A DNA stretch of 36,710 nt from CALGLS01 sp047626155 (lineage in GTDB: Bacteria > Bacteroidota > Bacteroidia > Chitinophagales > Saprospiraceae), in NCBI GenBank assembly GCA_047626155.1, contig JBLHRR010000038.1, positions 1 through 36,710 on the forward strand, read 5' to 3'. Both the position numbers and the translations under genes were made by a program. Positions 1 through 7,880 of the stretch are shown in pieces; positions within the stretch are counted from its first letter, which is position 1, and each line of letters opens with the position of its first letter. The notes under the pieces were generated by a model. It was not told the origin of the DNA. It did no database searches and worked only from the letters and a program-made list of their open reading frames with translations.

Positions 1-668
1 AAATCCCCATCGCCATTCAATTTCAGAATAAAAATATCTCCAAAGCCATTATCCGTTAAGTTGTAAACTCCAGGACCAGGATCAAAATCAGCAGTGAAGT
101 TGAAGGTCCCTATTGTAAACACATTTCCACTATTGTCAACAACAATTTCTCTTCCAGTACCTGTTCCAGCCTCCCCCATATTCCTTGCCCAAAGAAAGGA
201 ACCATTGGATTCTAGTTTGAGTATGAATCCATCAGAGTTAGACGAGCTTGACAAAGTGTGAACACCTGCCCCTGGATCAAAGTCGATTGTTCCTTCAAAC
301 CTACCAGTAATATATACATTTTCAAAAGTATCTGTTGTAATCCCAAATCCCCAATCCCATTCTGTACTTCCTAAGGAAAAAGCCCATATAAATGCACCAT
401 TTGTATTGTACTTTGCTATGAAAATATCTCTCGAAAAACCAGTTGTAGTAGCTGTAGACGTAAGGTTAAAAATGTTCGAACTGGGATCAAAATCTACAGT
501 ATCGCTAAAAATGCCTGTAACATATATATTTCCTGATTTGTCCGTTGTAATAGCAGAACCTGTTTCACCGCGTGGGCCTTCTGTCTGTATTGCCCACTCA
601 AATGTTGGTGCTTGCCCACATAGAGACATCGAAATAAAACAGCAAAGGATTAATATTAATTTTTTCAT
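1..668 (-). CDS. Secreted SBBP-type beta-propeller repeat protein, N-terminal part (cut by window edge)
   Basis: Read on the minus strand from ATG at 668 the frame stays open to position 1, so about 222 N-terminal residues are visible and the C-terminus lies outside. It begins MKKLILILCCFISMSLCGQ, a typical Sec signal peptide. The rest is a repeating unit of about 50-60 residues containing GNIYVTG / NVYITGRF / GNVFTIGTF strands, each followed by a DFDPG- or DFDPS-type turn (three copies seen) and then an ILKL/IAKY strand. This matches SBBP-like repeats common in secreted Bacteroidota proteins, many of which end in a T9SS sorting domain, but that end cannot be seen here. No enzymatic residues are recognisable; a surface-exposed or secreted role is inference. 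Confidence 0.8.
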   Translation of the reverse strand, partial: MKKLILILCCFISMSLCGQAPTFEWAIQTEGPRGETGSAITTDKSGNIYVTGIFSDTVDFDPSSNIFNLTSTATTTGFSRDIFIAKYNTNGAFIWAFSLGSTEWDWGFGITTDTFENVYITGRFEGTIDFDPGAGVHTLSSSSNSDGFILKLESNGSFLWARNMGEAGTGTGREIVVDNSGNVFTIGTFNFTADFDPGPGVYNLTDNGFGDIFILKLNGDGD

Positions 669-993
669 GTTTTTTTCATAAAGTTACAGAACTTCTATCA
701 CAAAAGCAGTCCAATAATCAGACAAAACCCCATAAACGCCCCCTCTAGCCGCAGCAAGTTTTTACAGCTTGGCACCCCAAAACACAACCAACTTTAAACC
801 CTAATCAAAGAAGAGTCTAATAGCTATGATCCGCTCATCGGCATTTAAGATTGCATCAAAAACAACAGTTTCTAATACAACAAAAATCAAATGTGTAGTT
901 CGTTAAATATTGCTCATCAAGAATAACGATTGATAAACAAGCAATTTTGGAAATTTTAAGTAGGTCGAGTAAGTGGTTTTATCTTTTACTCTT

Positions 994-1015
994 ACAATAA
1001 AAATCAGGCGAGATA
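994..1015 (+). repeat. Dispersed intergenic element C, copy 1
   Basis: ACAATAAAAATCAGGCG followed by AGATA. The copy at 4714-4735 reads TCAATAAAAATTAAGCG followed by AGATA (19 of 22 bases equal), and 30314-30330 reads ACAATAAAAATTAAGCT. All three are in intergenic DNA on the + strand. Function unknown. Confidence 0.4.
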
Positions 1016-1253
1016 TTTAGTTTTAAACCTAGTTTTGGGGCGATGAAATAGCTTTGTTATGTTTTGTTGTATCGATTATCCGACGGTGTGAATATGTGAT
1101 GTTTTTTTTTTATAAAAGAAATTTAGCTCACATTATTTTTAAATATTTTTTTTCTCACAATACTTTTACTTATTTCACTAATAACTTTGTTTGTCTTGTA
1201 TTTAGGAAAGCGGACATAAGTAGATGTAATTTTATTGTTATAAAGCATAATAC

Positions 1254-1297
1254 AAGAATAGCCTGAGGCAAAAACCTGCCTTAGGCTATTCTTTTTT
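1254..1297. terminator. Strong intrinsic terminator, probably bidirectional
   Basis: A 17-base arm AAGAATAGCCTGAGGCA (1254-1270) pairs with TGCCTTAGGCTATTCTT (1277-1293) around a 6-base loop with one mismatch. The + side continues into a T run. It lies about 60 bp past the stop of the minus-strand cysteine peptidase gene and probably ends that transcript, and it could also stop + strand readthrough. Confidence 0.75.
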
Positions 1298-1356
1298 ATT
1301 AAAAGTAAGTAATCCGTTATCTCCGCCTAAACAGAAACATCAGGACAAATTAAAAA

Positions 1357-2508
1357 TCAAATATCCAACTTCTCCAAAATATTTTTAGGCACTGCGTCTT
1401 TATGAACCATAATGGCTACGGTCTTCAATTTTGCATAAGCTTCCGACATATAGAGATATCCTTTTTCAGGTCCGATTTCACCCCAAGAATTTTTGATGAG
1501 ATAGTATTTCGTTCCTTTTTTGTCTTTTGCGATTCCGGTTAGGTGCATGAGGTGATCATCGGTGGTTGCATAAGACTCAAAAGTTCTTTGACGTAGTGCT
1601 TGGTCTACCTCAACTTCTTTACCTGGTTGTTCAAACAAGTCTTTTCTTTTTGTATCAACTGGTAATACGGCCATCCCTTCTTTTGAGGAGAATCCTTTTT
1701 CAGAAACATCGCCATCCCAAGCCACGGAGTATCCGTTTTTGATGGCATTGTCAAAGACAGTCATTAATTCATCCATTGGTAAATTGTGAAAGGCACCGTT
1801 GGAGAAGTTGTCAGGGATTTCTAAAATAAATTCATCGTAGAAATCGTGGTGGGTGTAGGAGGTTAGACTAATGTAGTCATCCGGGTTAATGCCGTTGTCT
1901 TTCGCAAAGGATTTTGGATCATAGGTCTTTCCTTCGTAAGAAAATTGTTCTGGAGCAGCGCCCAGATAAATATCCATTGCGGCATCTAATACCTTCATCC
2001 ATTTATCACTTAACCTTTTTTGCTTCAAAACACCATCTAGCATTCCTTTAAGGACAGCAGCCATTTCCCCATGGTTGTGTTTTTGATCTGGATCTGTTTT
2101 CCCAGAGTAGGCCGTTTCTGGTACCAGGCCGTATTTCTTAGCCGCATTTATAACATCGTGTGAAAGACTACCCTGACTGAAGTTCGCTTTCCCTTGACGG
2201 AGTACATAATTCCGGGCTTTCTCTTTATAGATGTTTCTTACAACATACATTTCAGACAAATCAAAAGGCTCCTTTCCTATTCGGAGTAGTTCTGATTCCA
2301 AAAAAGAAGAAGTGGCAAAGCTCCAGCAGGTGCCAGTGTTCCCTTGGCTTTTGATGGCCGTACAATTTAGTCCCTTTTCCAATTGGAAAGCGTAGCCCGA
2401 TTTCATTTCAACCTGAGCGCTCATTGGTAAAGCCGAGCCTGCCATAAGAAGGATAGGCAAGGTGCTTTTCCGTAAAAGTGATTTTGAATAATTGAGTAAA
2501 AATTTCAT
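1357..2508 (-). CDS. Secreted C1-family cysteine peptidase, bleomycin hydrolase/PepC-like
   Basis: 383 residues. The N-terminus (MKFLLNYSKSLLRKSTLPIL, then a hydrophobic stretch ending in SAQ) is a signal peptide, so the mature enzyme acts outside the cytoplasm. The papain-fold catalytic set is intact: Gln55 and Cys61 in QGNTGTCWSFA, His319 in DDHLMHLTG, and Asn340 in KNSWGE. The insert pattern and the H-x-M motif fit the C1B aminopeptidase C/bleomycin hydrolase branch. It is shorter than the roughly 450 residues usual for cytosolic members and lacks an evident C-terminal gatekeeper extension. A minus-strand promoter box lies at 2597-2604 and a strong terminator after the stop, so it is probably monocistronic. 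Substrate is unknown; peptide scavenging or periplasmic turnover is inference. Confidence 0.88.
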   Translation of the reverse strand: MKFLLNYSKSLLRKSTLPILLMAGSALPMSAQVEMKSGYAFQLEKGLNCTAIKSQGNTGTCWSFATSSFLESELLRIGKEPFDLSEMYVVRNIYKEKARNYVLRQGKANFSQGSLSHDVINAAKKYGLVPETAYSGKTDPDQKHNHGEMAAVLKGMLDGVLKQKRLSDKWMKVLDAAMDIYLGAAPEQFSYEGKTYDPKSFAKDNGINPDDYISLTSYTHHDFYDEFILEIPDNFSNGAFHNLPMDELMTVFDNAIKNGYSVAWDGDVSEKGFSSKEGMAVLPVDTKRKDLFEQPGKEVEVDQALRQRTFESYATTDDHLMHLTGIAKDKKGTKYYLIKNSWGEIGPEKGYLYMSEAYAKLKTVAIMVHKDAVPKNILEKLDI

Positions 2509-2596
2509 TGTTGTGTTTTTTATCAGAAGATTATTAAAGCTAGTTGCCTTCGGGGCACTACATTTTATATTTCAAATATCTATTAATTAGAACATA

Positions 2597-2629
2597 CAAA
2601 TATAAAAAAAATATGAAAAGCAAAACAAA
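2597..2629 (-). promoter_or_regulatory. Bacteroidota-type promoter for the cysteine peptidase gene
   Basis: On the minus strand an exact TATATTTG (-7 consensus TAnnTTTG) occupies 2597-2604, with TTTG (-33 element) at 2626-2629, separated by 21 bases. The predicted transcript would have a leader of about 80 nt before the ATG at 2508. Confidence 0.55.
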
Positions 2630-2690
2630 TGAGGCAAATCTCAGTATATGACATATTATATATACTTATTATATTAAAATAATATTGATT

Positions 2691-4643
2691 ATGAAACACT
2701 TAACGCTGATTATTCTTTTTTGTTCTTTATGGAGTCAGCCTCTGGCTTTTGGTCAGATGCAGCAGGACAATTTAAATACATTGATCGTAGCTTCTGAAAC
2801 GTTGACCTCAGATGTATCTGATCAAGTGAACATCAAAAACTTAATAAACATCAACTCAGATGGCATTGAGTACAGCCCCGTTTTTTACAGAAGTGGCCTT
2901 GTATTTTCAACAGATCGATCCACAAAGAAAACCTGGCTTGGACGTTTGCTTTCCAACAACAACTCAAATTTGTTTTTCACAGGAATTGATAAAAACGGTG
3001 ATATTCAGAATGCCATTCCACTTCCAGGAAAAATAAACTCTAAGCGCCATGAAGGTTCAGCGACCTTTAATGCAAATGGAGACCTAATGATTTATACCCG
3101 AAATAGAAAAATGCCTTCGGCAAACGGACAGTACGAATTAAAGCTAAGTAGTGCTGTTTTTCAGGAAGGAAAGTGGATTGAACAAGCAGACTTACCTTTT
3201 AATAAAAATTATAGAAGCTGTCACCCTGCCTTATCAAGTGATGGAAATATGCTGGTTTTTTCTTCAAACCGACCTAATGGACTTGGTGGCATGGATCTCT
3301 ATGCCTCTGAATTTGTTGATGGCCAATGGTCAATTCCTTATAACTTGGGGCAAGAGGTAAACTCTTTTGGTGATGAAGTATTTCCATTTATAGATGCAGA
3401 AGGAACTTTGTATTTTTCTTCCAATGGGCACCCAGGTATGGGAGGACTGGATATTTACAAAGCATCCCAAAATAGCACCTGTGGTTATGACAACCTTATT
3501 CGCTTTCCAGAGCCTTATAATAGTCGTTGGGATGATTTCTCTTTTATTACTGATCAAGATTTGTCTAATGGTTATTTAACTTCCAACCGCCCTGGTGGCT
3601 TAGGTCAAGATGATATATATGCTTGGAAAATCAATTCACCTATTGAGCTGCCAATTGAAACAGAAACAGAGTTAATGACTCAATTCTCTATTCTTGATGA
3701 AAATACGGGTTTAGCATTAAATGAAACAGAACTTATCTTAATTCAGATCAACCCTAATATTTTACAAACTGGCTTTCTGGATGAGCCGATCACTATTGTA
3801 AATCAGCTGGATAAAGATGTGCTTACTTTGTTAGGAAACCTGATTAAACCATTACAAAACCCTGAGCCGTTTACGAGTTATTCTATTTCTCCAAAAGAGA
3901 GTTACCTTATTATTGCCAAAAAAGCAGGGAATAAACCATACCAGCAGATTGTATCCGCAGCGCAATTAACTGCCAGCGAATCCTATGCCTTGGTCGTACC
4001 AAGTGAGATATCCAAAGATGTAGCAGCAGAAGAAACAATAGAAGATGTAGGCCCAATTTCTTTAATGACCACAGAAGAAAGTAATGAAAAGGAGGCGGTT
4101 GTAGGAGCGGTTGTTTTATTAGGGATGGAAGAGCGACTAATTGCTGCTTCAAATCCGGCTTCAGAACCAGTTGTTTTTGAAGCACAACCAACCGAGGAGG
4201 TATTCACTTCCCGTTCTATTCCTGAGCATTTGTTGATAGAAGTGCCAAATCCGATAGAGGCGGTGGAGATTCCGGTTGAAAATACGGTGATTGCTTTCAG
4301 CCCGATTTATCACGAATTTAATAAATCCGGTATCATTTCTAAGGAGGAAATTCTGATTGAAAATATCGTTTTGGAAATGAAAAACCACTCTGACTTTCAA
4401 CTGACAATTATGTCATATACCGATAGCCGCGGTTCAAAAGATTACAATTTAAGTCTTTCTCAAAAGCGATCAGAGACCGTTATGAAAAAATTAATTGCTC
4501 AGGGCATTTCACCATTAAGGTTAATTGCCAAAGGGATGGGAGAATCCTCTCAAATAAATGATTGTGATGAAAACCAACCTTGTACAGAAGAGAATTATAA
4601 GTTGAGCAGACGAACGGAGTTTAGGATAAAGCGATTAAAGTAA
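2691..4643 (+). CDS. OmpA-family outer-membrane protein with PD40 propeller repeats (PorE-like layout)
   Basis: The ATG at 2691 (MKHLTLIILFCSLWSQPLAF) starts a signal peptide and is preferred to the TTG two codons upstream; 650 residues. Residues about 60-310 carry PD40/WD40-like blades such as MLVFSSNRPNGLGGMDLYAS, LYFSSNGHPGMGGLDIYKA and LTSNRPGGLGQDDIYAWKI. A low-complexity Glu/Ala/Val-rich linker follows, and residues about 535-650 form an OmpA C-terminal peptidoglycan-binding domain (HEFNKSG start, YTDSRGSKDYNLSLSQKR core, GMGES, SRRTEFRI). The order PD40 then OmpA is found in the T9SS-associated PorE group and in other Bacteroidota envelope proteins. It probably sits in the outer membrane bound to peptidoglycan. 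Divergently transcribed from the cysteine peptidase. Confidence 0.88.
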   Translation: MKHLTLIILFCSLWSQPLAFGQMQQDNLNTLIVASETLTSDVSDQVNIKNLININSDGIEYSPVFYRSGLVFSTDRSTKKTWLGRLLSNNNSNLFFTGIDKNGDIQNAIPLPGKINSKRHEGSATFNANGDLMIYTRNRKMPSANGQYELKLSSAVFQEGKWIEQADLPFNKNYRSCHPALSSDGNMLVFSSNRPNGLGGMDLYASEFVDGQWSIPYNLGQEVNSFGDEVFPFIDAEGTLYFSSNGHPGMGGLDIYKASQNSTCGYDNLIRFPEPYNSRWDDFSFITDQDLSNGYLTSNRPGGLGQDDIYAWKINSPIELPIETETELMTQFSILDENTGLALNETELILIQINPNILQTGFLDEPITIVNQLDKDVLTLLGNLIKPLQNPEPFTSYSISPKESYLIIAKKAGNKPYQQIVSAAQLTASESYALVVPSEISKDVAAEETIEDVGPISLMTTEESNEKEAVVGAVVLLGMEERLIAASNPASEPVVFEAQPTEEVFTSRSIPEHLLIEVPNPIEAVEIPVENTVIAFSPIYHEFNKSGIISKEEILIENIVLEMKNHSDFQLTIMSYTDSRGSKDYNLSLSQKRSETVMKKLIAQGISPLRLIAKGMGESSQINDCDENQPCTEENYKLSRRTEFRIKRLK

Positions 4644-4713
4644 GCTATAAAGTGAAAACTTGAGAAGTATAATCAACAAAACATATCTAACAATAATCTA
4701 TAATAAATATTGC

Positions 4714-4735
4714 TCAATAAAAATTAAGCGAGATA
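4714..4735 (+). repeat. Dispersed intergenic element C, copy 2
   Basis: TCAATAAAAATTAAGCG then AGATA; 19 of 22 bases match 994-1015. The seven bases just before it are also related to sequence near 902-912 (both contain AAATATTGCTCA), suggesting a longer, decayed element. Confidence 0.4.
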
Positions 4736-4840
4736 GGGCCTTATAATAAATGATTAATAAAATAACCTTTTAAAAAGTTAGGTTTTTAAAACATATTTTA
4801 TTTCTTTGTGGTGTTAATAATAATTTACGATACCAGCTAT

Positions 4841-4949
4841 AAGATCAACGTCCTTCTTTAAAAAATCCTATTTCTTTTGATCTTATTATCTATTAAGGCT
4901 CTTTGATAAAGAGCCTTAAAACCCAAGTTTTTTATAACTTGGAGCCTTG
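4841..4949 (+). promoter_or_regulatory. Structured 5' leader: three consecutive hairpins
   Basis: Hairpin 1 pairs AAGATCAA (4841-4848) with TTGATCTT (4877-4884). Hairpin 2 is a perfect 12-bp stem, TTAAGGCTCTTT (4893-4904) with AAAGAGCCTTAA (4908-4919), with a 3-base loop. Hairpin 3 pairs CCAAGTT (4923-4929) with AACTTGG (4936-4942). GAGCCTT occurs again at 4943-4949, so the 5' arm of hairpin 2 has an alternative partner that would disrupt hairpins 2 and 3. It ends 35 bp before the next ATG. It could be a terminator of the OmpA gene or a regulatory leader; no known riboswitch class is recognised. Confidence 0.45.
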
Positions 4950-4984
4950 GATTGGTTTGCCTCGGCTCTACATAGGGACTATAA

Positions 4985-5458
4985 ATGAATTTAGAAACAC
5001 TTACCTTCACCCCTCTGGGTCAGGGGTCAGACTGGGTTTCAGTAGGTTTTGGATTGATAACGCTGCTAGGCATAGCAGTGCTAATTTATCAATTCAATAG
5101 TAAACGTAACCTAACACCCTCTGAGATTTCCAGTACTCCCATTATCGGTTTGGTGGCATTAGCCACCCTGCTGGCTGCCGCTGCCTTTATCTATAGTAAG
5201 AAAACCAATTATGAATTTGAAATAGTAGAGCTCTCCACCGAGCACGTCAAAACTCCTTTTGGCAAGTGTAAAACATCAGACGTAAAGTCCGTTAAGTTCT
5301 ACCCGGAGTCTAAAAACCGAACTTCAGACAATCCTGATGAAGAAATTGATGAATACTACCTCGTCATTTTGGAGTTCGATGGCCACCGTCATCCCTTATC
5401 CTCCAAAACTTATGATATTGGTCTTATCTATAAAACTTGGCTGGAATTAACTCAATAA
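4985..5458 (+). CDS. Small two-helix membrane protein with a C-terminal PH-like domain
   Basis: 157 residues, ATG start. Two hydrophobic helices (about residues 18-36 and 52-69, the second ALATLLAAAAFIYSKK) precede a charged cytosolic tail containing FEIVELSTEHVKTPFGK and YYLVILEFDGHRHPLSSKTY. That tail resembles the bacterial PH-like domains of small membrane proteins by its strand pattern, but I do not recognise a named family. The structured leader at 4841-4949 directly precedes it. Function unknown. Confidence 0.6.
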   Translation: MNLETLTFTPLGQGSDWVSVGFGLITLLGIAVLIYQFNSKRNLTPSEISSTPIIGLVALATLLAAAAFIYSKKTNYEFEIVELSTEHVKTPFGKCKTSDVKSVKFYPESKNRTSDNPDEEIDEYYLVILEFDGHRHPLSSKTYDIGLIYKTWLELTQ

Positions 5459-5511
5459 AAATCTTCCCTCTTATTTTTATTCAAAAAATAACCCGCATGA
5501 CTGGAACGAGC

Positions 5512-5534
5512 TGGTTTAGACTCTAGCTAAACCA
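5512..5534. other. Perfect 8-bp hairpin
   Basis: TGGTTTAG (5512-5519) pairs with CTAAACCA (5527-5534) around a 7-base loop. No T run follows, so it is not a standard terminator. An AT-only inverted repeat (5454-5481, AATAAAAAT with ATTTTTATT) overlaps the preceding stop codon. Confidence 0.35.
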
Positions 5535-5621
5535 TCAACCTTTTAGCTTGAGTACTCTACCTTGCCGGGAAATATTTCCTATCTTTCCGCCATTACTATT
5601 TTCAATTTTAAAACTTTAGTC

Positions 5622-6080
5622 ATGATTAAAAGCATATTAAAAGTAGCCCTTTTTTTAATTGTTGGAATTTTGGGTTATAATTACTTTTTCGGATCACCTG
5701 AGGAAAAAGCACAGTCAAAAGAAATTCTAAATAAAGCCGCTGATGTTGGAAAAGCAGGAGTCGGTTTATTAAAAGAAGAAATTGGAAAATTCAAATCTGG
5801 AAAGTATGATGACGCTTTAGACAAAGTGGGCAATGCACTTAATAAAACTAAAGAAAAAGTCAAAGAAGGAAGTAAATTGTTAGATCAGGTCTCGGATTGG
5901 CAAACCAAGAAGGAGGAATGGACCAAAAAAAGTGAAGACCTTAAAGATTCTATGGGTTCAGATGATGACTCCACTAAGAAAGAGACTAAGGAAGCCATTA
6001 AAAAGTTGAATGAAGAAGCAAAGGCCCTAGAGGAAGAAGGAAAGCGACTGGAAAAGGAAATGGAAAAAGAAGAATCTTAA
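5622..6080 (+). CDS. Membrane-anchored coiled-coil protein, unknown function
   Basis: 152 residues from ATG 5622 (MIKSILKVALFLIVGILGY). A TTG 60 bases upstream is in frame, but it would lie upstream of a TATCTTTC promoter-like box at 5580-5587, so the ATG is preferred. One N-terminal transmembrane helix (residues about 5-22) is followed by a highly charged, Lys/Glu-rich, helical, probably coiled-coil region to the end (KKLNEEAKALEEEGKRLEKE). No family recognised; it resembles small YtxH-like anchored proteins in composition only. Ends in its own terminator. Confidence 0.6.
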   Translation: MIKSILKVALFLIVGILGYNYFFGSPEEKAQSKEILNKAADVGKAGVGLLKEEIGKFKSGKYDDALDKVGNALNKTKEKVKEGSKLLDQVSDWQTKKEEWTKKSEDLKDSMGSDDDSTKKETKEAIKKLNEEAKALEEEGKRLEKEMEKEES

Positions 6081-6093
6081 AAGCCTCCTGATC

Positions 6094-6136
6094 AATAACT
6101 TTCCGATTGGATTTCGAATTCGGAAAGTTATTTTTC
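6094..6136 (+). terminator. Intrinsic terminator after the coiled-coil protein
   Basis: AATAACTTTCCGA (6094-6106) pairs with TCGGAAAGTTATT (6120-6132), followed by more T residues. It sits between two convergent genes and could serve both. Confidence 0.7.
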
Positions 6137-6151
6137 TAAGGACATTGTAAA

Positions 6152-6730
6152 CTAAGCCCTATCGCATTGATCTATAGTGGAGCAATCATCAATTAAGATA
6201 TTTCCTCTATAGTGAAAGTAAATGCCATCCATGTGCTGCGCTTCAAATATGATATAATTGATGTCAACATCCGGTAAGAATTTGAATTCGTACCGCTTCC
6301 AATCTGTATGGTTGATGTACTTAGACTCTCCCAATAATACCTCTTTGCCACAAGCCGTTTGTCCACCCCAAATACGCAATTTTATGGCTTTGTTATAACC
6401 TGCATATTTTTTTGAGTTGGCCAACATCAAACTGAAAGTATAACACTCCCCTCCTTTTACGGTCGTACTGGTTCGTTGACCAATACTCTCCCAAGTCCCA
6501 TCTTCTCTCGTAATTAAACCAAGATAAGTATTTCCTTCACTGGCCTTCAATCGTACGTTCCAAGGACCTGGCAGAATATCCGGTGTAGTTCCTTTTGCGC
6601 AAGGCTGCCAGCTTGCAGGCATGGTAGCGTCTTCTGGGTCTCCTTCAAAAGAAGCATTATCCAAAACAATCTGTCCATAGGTCAGACCTGCTTGAAAAAG
6701 TAAAAAAGCGAAAAGAAAGTATTTTCTCAT
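6152..6730 (-). CDS. Secreted protein with a jelly-roll (carbohydrate-binding-like) fold
   Basis: 192 residues with a clear signal peptide (MRKYFLFAFLLFQAGLTYGQ). The mature part reads as a beta-sandwich: NASFEGDP near the start, SWQPCAKGTTPDILPGPW, GNTYLGLITREDGTWESIGQ, then GECYTFSLMLANS, WKRYEFKFLP and a final ILIDDC strand. This strand order (N-terminal SFE, C-terminal IDD) is typical of galactose-binding-like domains in secreted Bacteroidota proteins. No sorting domain or catalytic residues are seen. Ligand unknown. It is convergent with the preceding gene and divergent from ftsX. Confidence 0.65.
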   Translation of the reverse strand: MRKYFLFAFLLFQAGLTYGQIVLDNASFEGDPEDATMPASWQPCAKGTTPDILPGPWNVRLKASEGNTYLGLITREDGTWESIGQRTSTTVKGGECYTFSLMLANSKKYAGYNKAIKLRIWGGQTACGKEVLLGESKYINHTDWKRYEFKFLPDVDINYIIFEAQHMDGIYFHYRGNILIDDCSTIDQCDRA

Positions 6731-6900
6731 TAATTGATCTTGATTTTAAAAGGTGCGGTGTTAACATCCTAATTCTACATCGCAGCCATATTTACCTCTA
6801 AAATAGATTTTATTCGCTAAATATTATATTCATCTCTACCTTTTTCAAGTTGAGCAAGTTTCCTACACTCTAAAAAGTAGTCAAATCTCCTATAAATCCG

Positions 6901-6908
6901 TACTTTCG
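6901..6908 (+). promoter_or_regulatory. Possible -7 box upstream of ftsX
   Basis: TACTTTCG differs from TAnnTTTG at one position and lies 27 bases before the CTG at 6936. A start of transcription near 6914 would leave a short leader and exclude start codons further upstream. No clear -33 element. Confidence 0.3.
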
Positions 6909-6935
6909 CTTTTTTTAATAACGAATACTTTCAAG

Positions 6936-7796
6936 CTGAGTACCAGAGGTAAATCAAGACCCAATTACTTTTATGCCATTGTATGTGTTGCATTGGTTCT
7001 TTTCCTATTTGGGCTCTTTGCTCTTATGGCCTTTTATGCCAATCAAATGATACAATTCTCTAAGGAGAACATCAATATTATGGTCGAAATAAAAGAGGAA
7101 TCGACCCCAGAGGAGACAGAGAATCTAAACGTATTTTTAAAGGTTCAACCCTTCATCAAACCCGGTTCTATCGTTTATACTACAAAAGAGGAAGCGGCTG
7201 AAGAAATGAAAACGGAGCTAGGGGATTTTAGTAAATTTGGATTTCAAAATCCTTTTCGTGATGTTTTGCATTTCAATATTTCAGCAGAATTCATGAAATC
7301 AGAAACATTGGCAATCGTCAAAGATAAATTGATGACACATAAGTCAGTTTATAACGTATATTTTCAAGAGGCCGCCATATTAGCTATAGAACGAAACATC
7401 CGAAAAGTCGGAATTGTAATGTTGGGTTTAGGGCTACTATTCTTATTTGTGGCCATTACCTTAATCCATAATACCATAAGACTGGCGTTATACGCTAATC
7501 GCTTTTTAATAAAAAACATGCAATTGGTCGGCGCATCCTGGCGATTCATCAGCAGGCCATATTTATGGAAAAGTATCCAAAATGGATTCTGGAGTTCCTT
7601 AATGGCAATTGGTGGATTACTGGCCGTTATCTTTTTCATTAACTTTGATTTTCCAAGCCCTCAGGGAACCAATATAAACCTGAATTTGGCCGTTATTTTA
7701 GGGGCGCTCACCATACTTGGTATGTTGATTACGTTCCTAAGCACCTTATACGTTGTGAATAAGTATTTGAAGATGAGGGTGGATGATCTGTATTAA
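6936..7796 (+). CDS. ftsX: Cell division protein FtsX (ABC transporter permease-like)
   Basis: FtsX partners the ATPase FtsE and controls peptidoglycan hydrolases at the divisome. Four membrane helices are present: one at the N-terminus (YFYAIVCVALVLFLFGLF), then after a periplasmic domain of about 120 residues three at the C-terminus (VMLGLGLLFLFVAITLIHN, a helix near LMAIGGLLAVIFF, and LAVILGALTILGMLITF). The ABC permease core VGASWRFISRPYLW is clear. The coordinates assume a CTG start at 6936 (286 residues, LSTRGKSRPNYFYAI). The first in-frame ATG/GTG/TTG is TTG 6993, which would cut off half of the first helix. The start is therefore unresolved. First gene of the ftsX-DUF3098-uppP-truB cluster. 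Confidence 0.85.
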   Translation: MSTRGKSRPNYFYAIVCVALVLFLFGLFALMAFYANQMIQFSKENINIMVEIKEESTPEETENLNVFLKVQPFIKPGSIVYTTKEEAAEEMKTELGDFSKFGFQNPFRDVLHFNISAEFMKSETLAIVKDKLMTHKSVYNVYFQEAAILAIERNIRKVGIVMLGLGLLFLFVAITLIHNTIRLALYANRFLIKNMQLVGASWRFISRPYLWKSIQNGFWSSLMAIGGLLAVIFFINFDFPSPQGTNINLNLAVILGALTILGMLITFLSTLYVVNKYLKMRVDDLY

Positions 7797-7828
7797 AAGA
7801 GAATAGGACTGAAGTCCTATTCTCTTTT
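7795..7828 (+). terminator. Perfect hairpin with T run overlapping the ftsX stop
   Basis: AAAAGAGAATAGGACT (7795-7810) and AGTCCTATTCTCTTTT (7813-7828) form a 16-bp perfect stem directly overlapping the stop codon. It is built from repeat A copy 1, so a dispersed repeat seems to provide a terminator or attenuator inside the cluster. Confidence 0.6.
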
Positions 7829-7847
7829 ACGTCGCCCTTTCAAGGCT
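7802..7847 (+). repeat. Dispersed two-hairpin repeat A, copy 1
   Basis: 46-bp unit: AATAGGACTGAAGTCCTATT, a 12-base variable spacer, then GCCCTTTCAAGGCT. Both halves are self-complementary. Related units occur at 10153-10198 and 13729-13774 with identical spacing. Confidence 0.65.
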
Positions 7848-7880
7848 AGAGGAAACACTATGTTTCTTTGTGCTTATATA

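Larger units (their letters stand above)
669..1356. other. Gene-poor intergenic region (688 bp)
   Basis: No convincing gene. The only + frame of any length (1054-1266) is very rich in Phe/Tyr/Ile, has no recognisable domain and its stop lies inside the terminator stem at 1254-1293. The stretch holds one copy of a 17-bp element shared with two other gaps (994-1010) and the strong hairpin at 1254-1297. The rest is low-complexity AT-rich DNA that would include the promoter of the SBBP gene; no exact TAnnTTTG box was found for it. Confidence 0.6.
4644..4984. other. Intergenic region with repeat copy and three tandem hairpins (341 bp)
   Basis: No gene seen. It contains element C copy 2 (4714-4735) and the structured leader at 4841-4949 described separately. 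TTTCTTTG at 4801-4808 resembles a -7 box with one mismatch and could start the transcript that carries the hairpins. Confidence 0.5.

Noticed and set aside
684..764. Minus-strand open stretch ending GVLSDYWTAFVIEVL just before the SBBP gene
   Set aside because: Slightly protein-like, but too short, blocked by a stop upstream and without a recognisable family.
1054..1266. 70-codon + strand ORF
   Set aside because: Phe/Tyr/Ile-rich translation of AT-rich DNA, no domain, and its stop lies within the terminator stem.
5562..5621. TTG start for the coiled-coil membrane protein
   Set aside because: The extension overlaps a promoter-like TATCTTTC box and would hide the natural N-terminal helix start.
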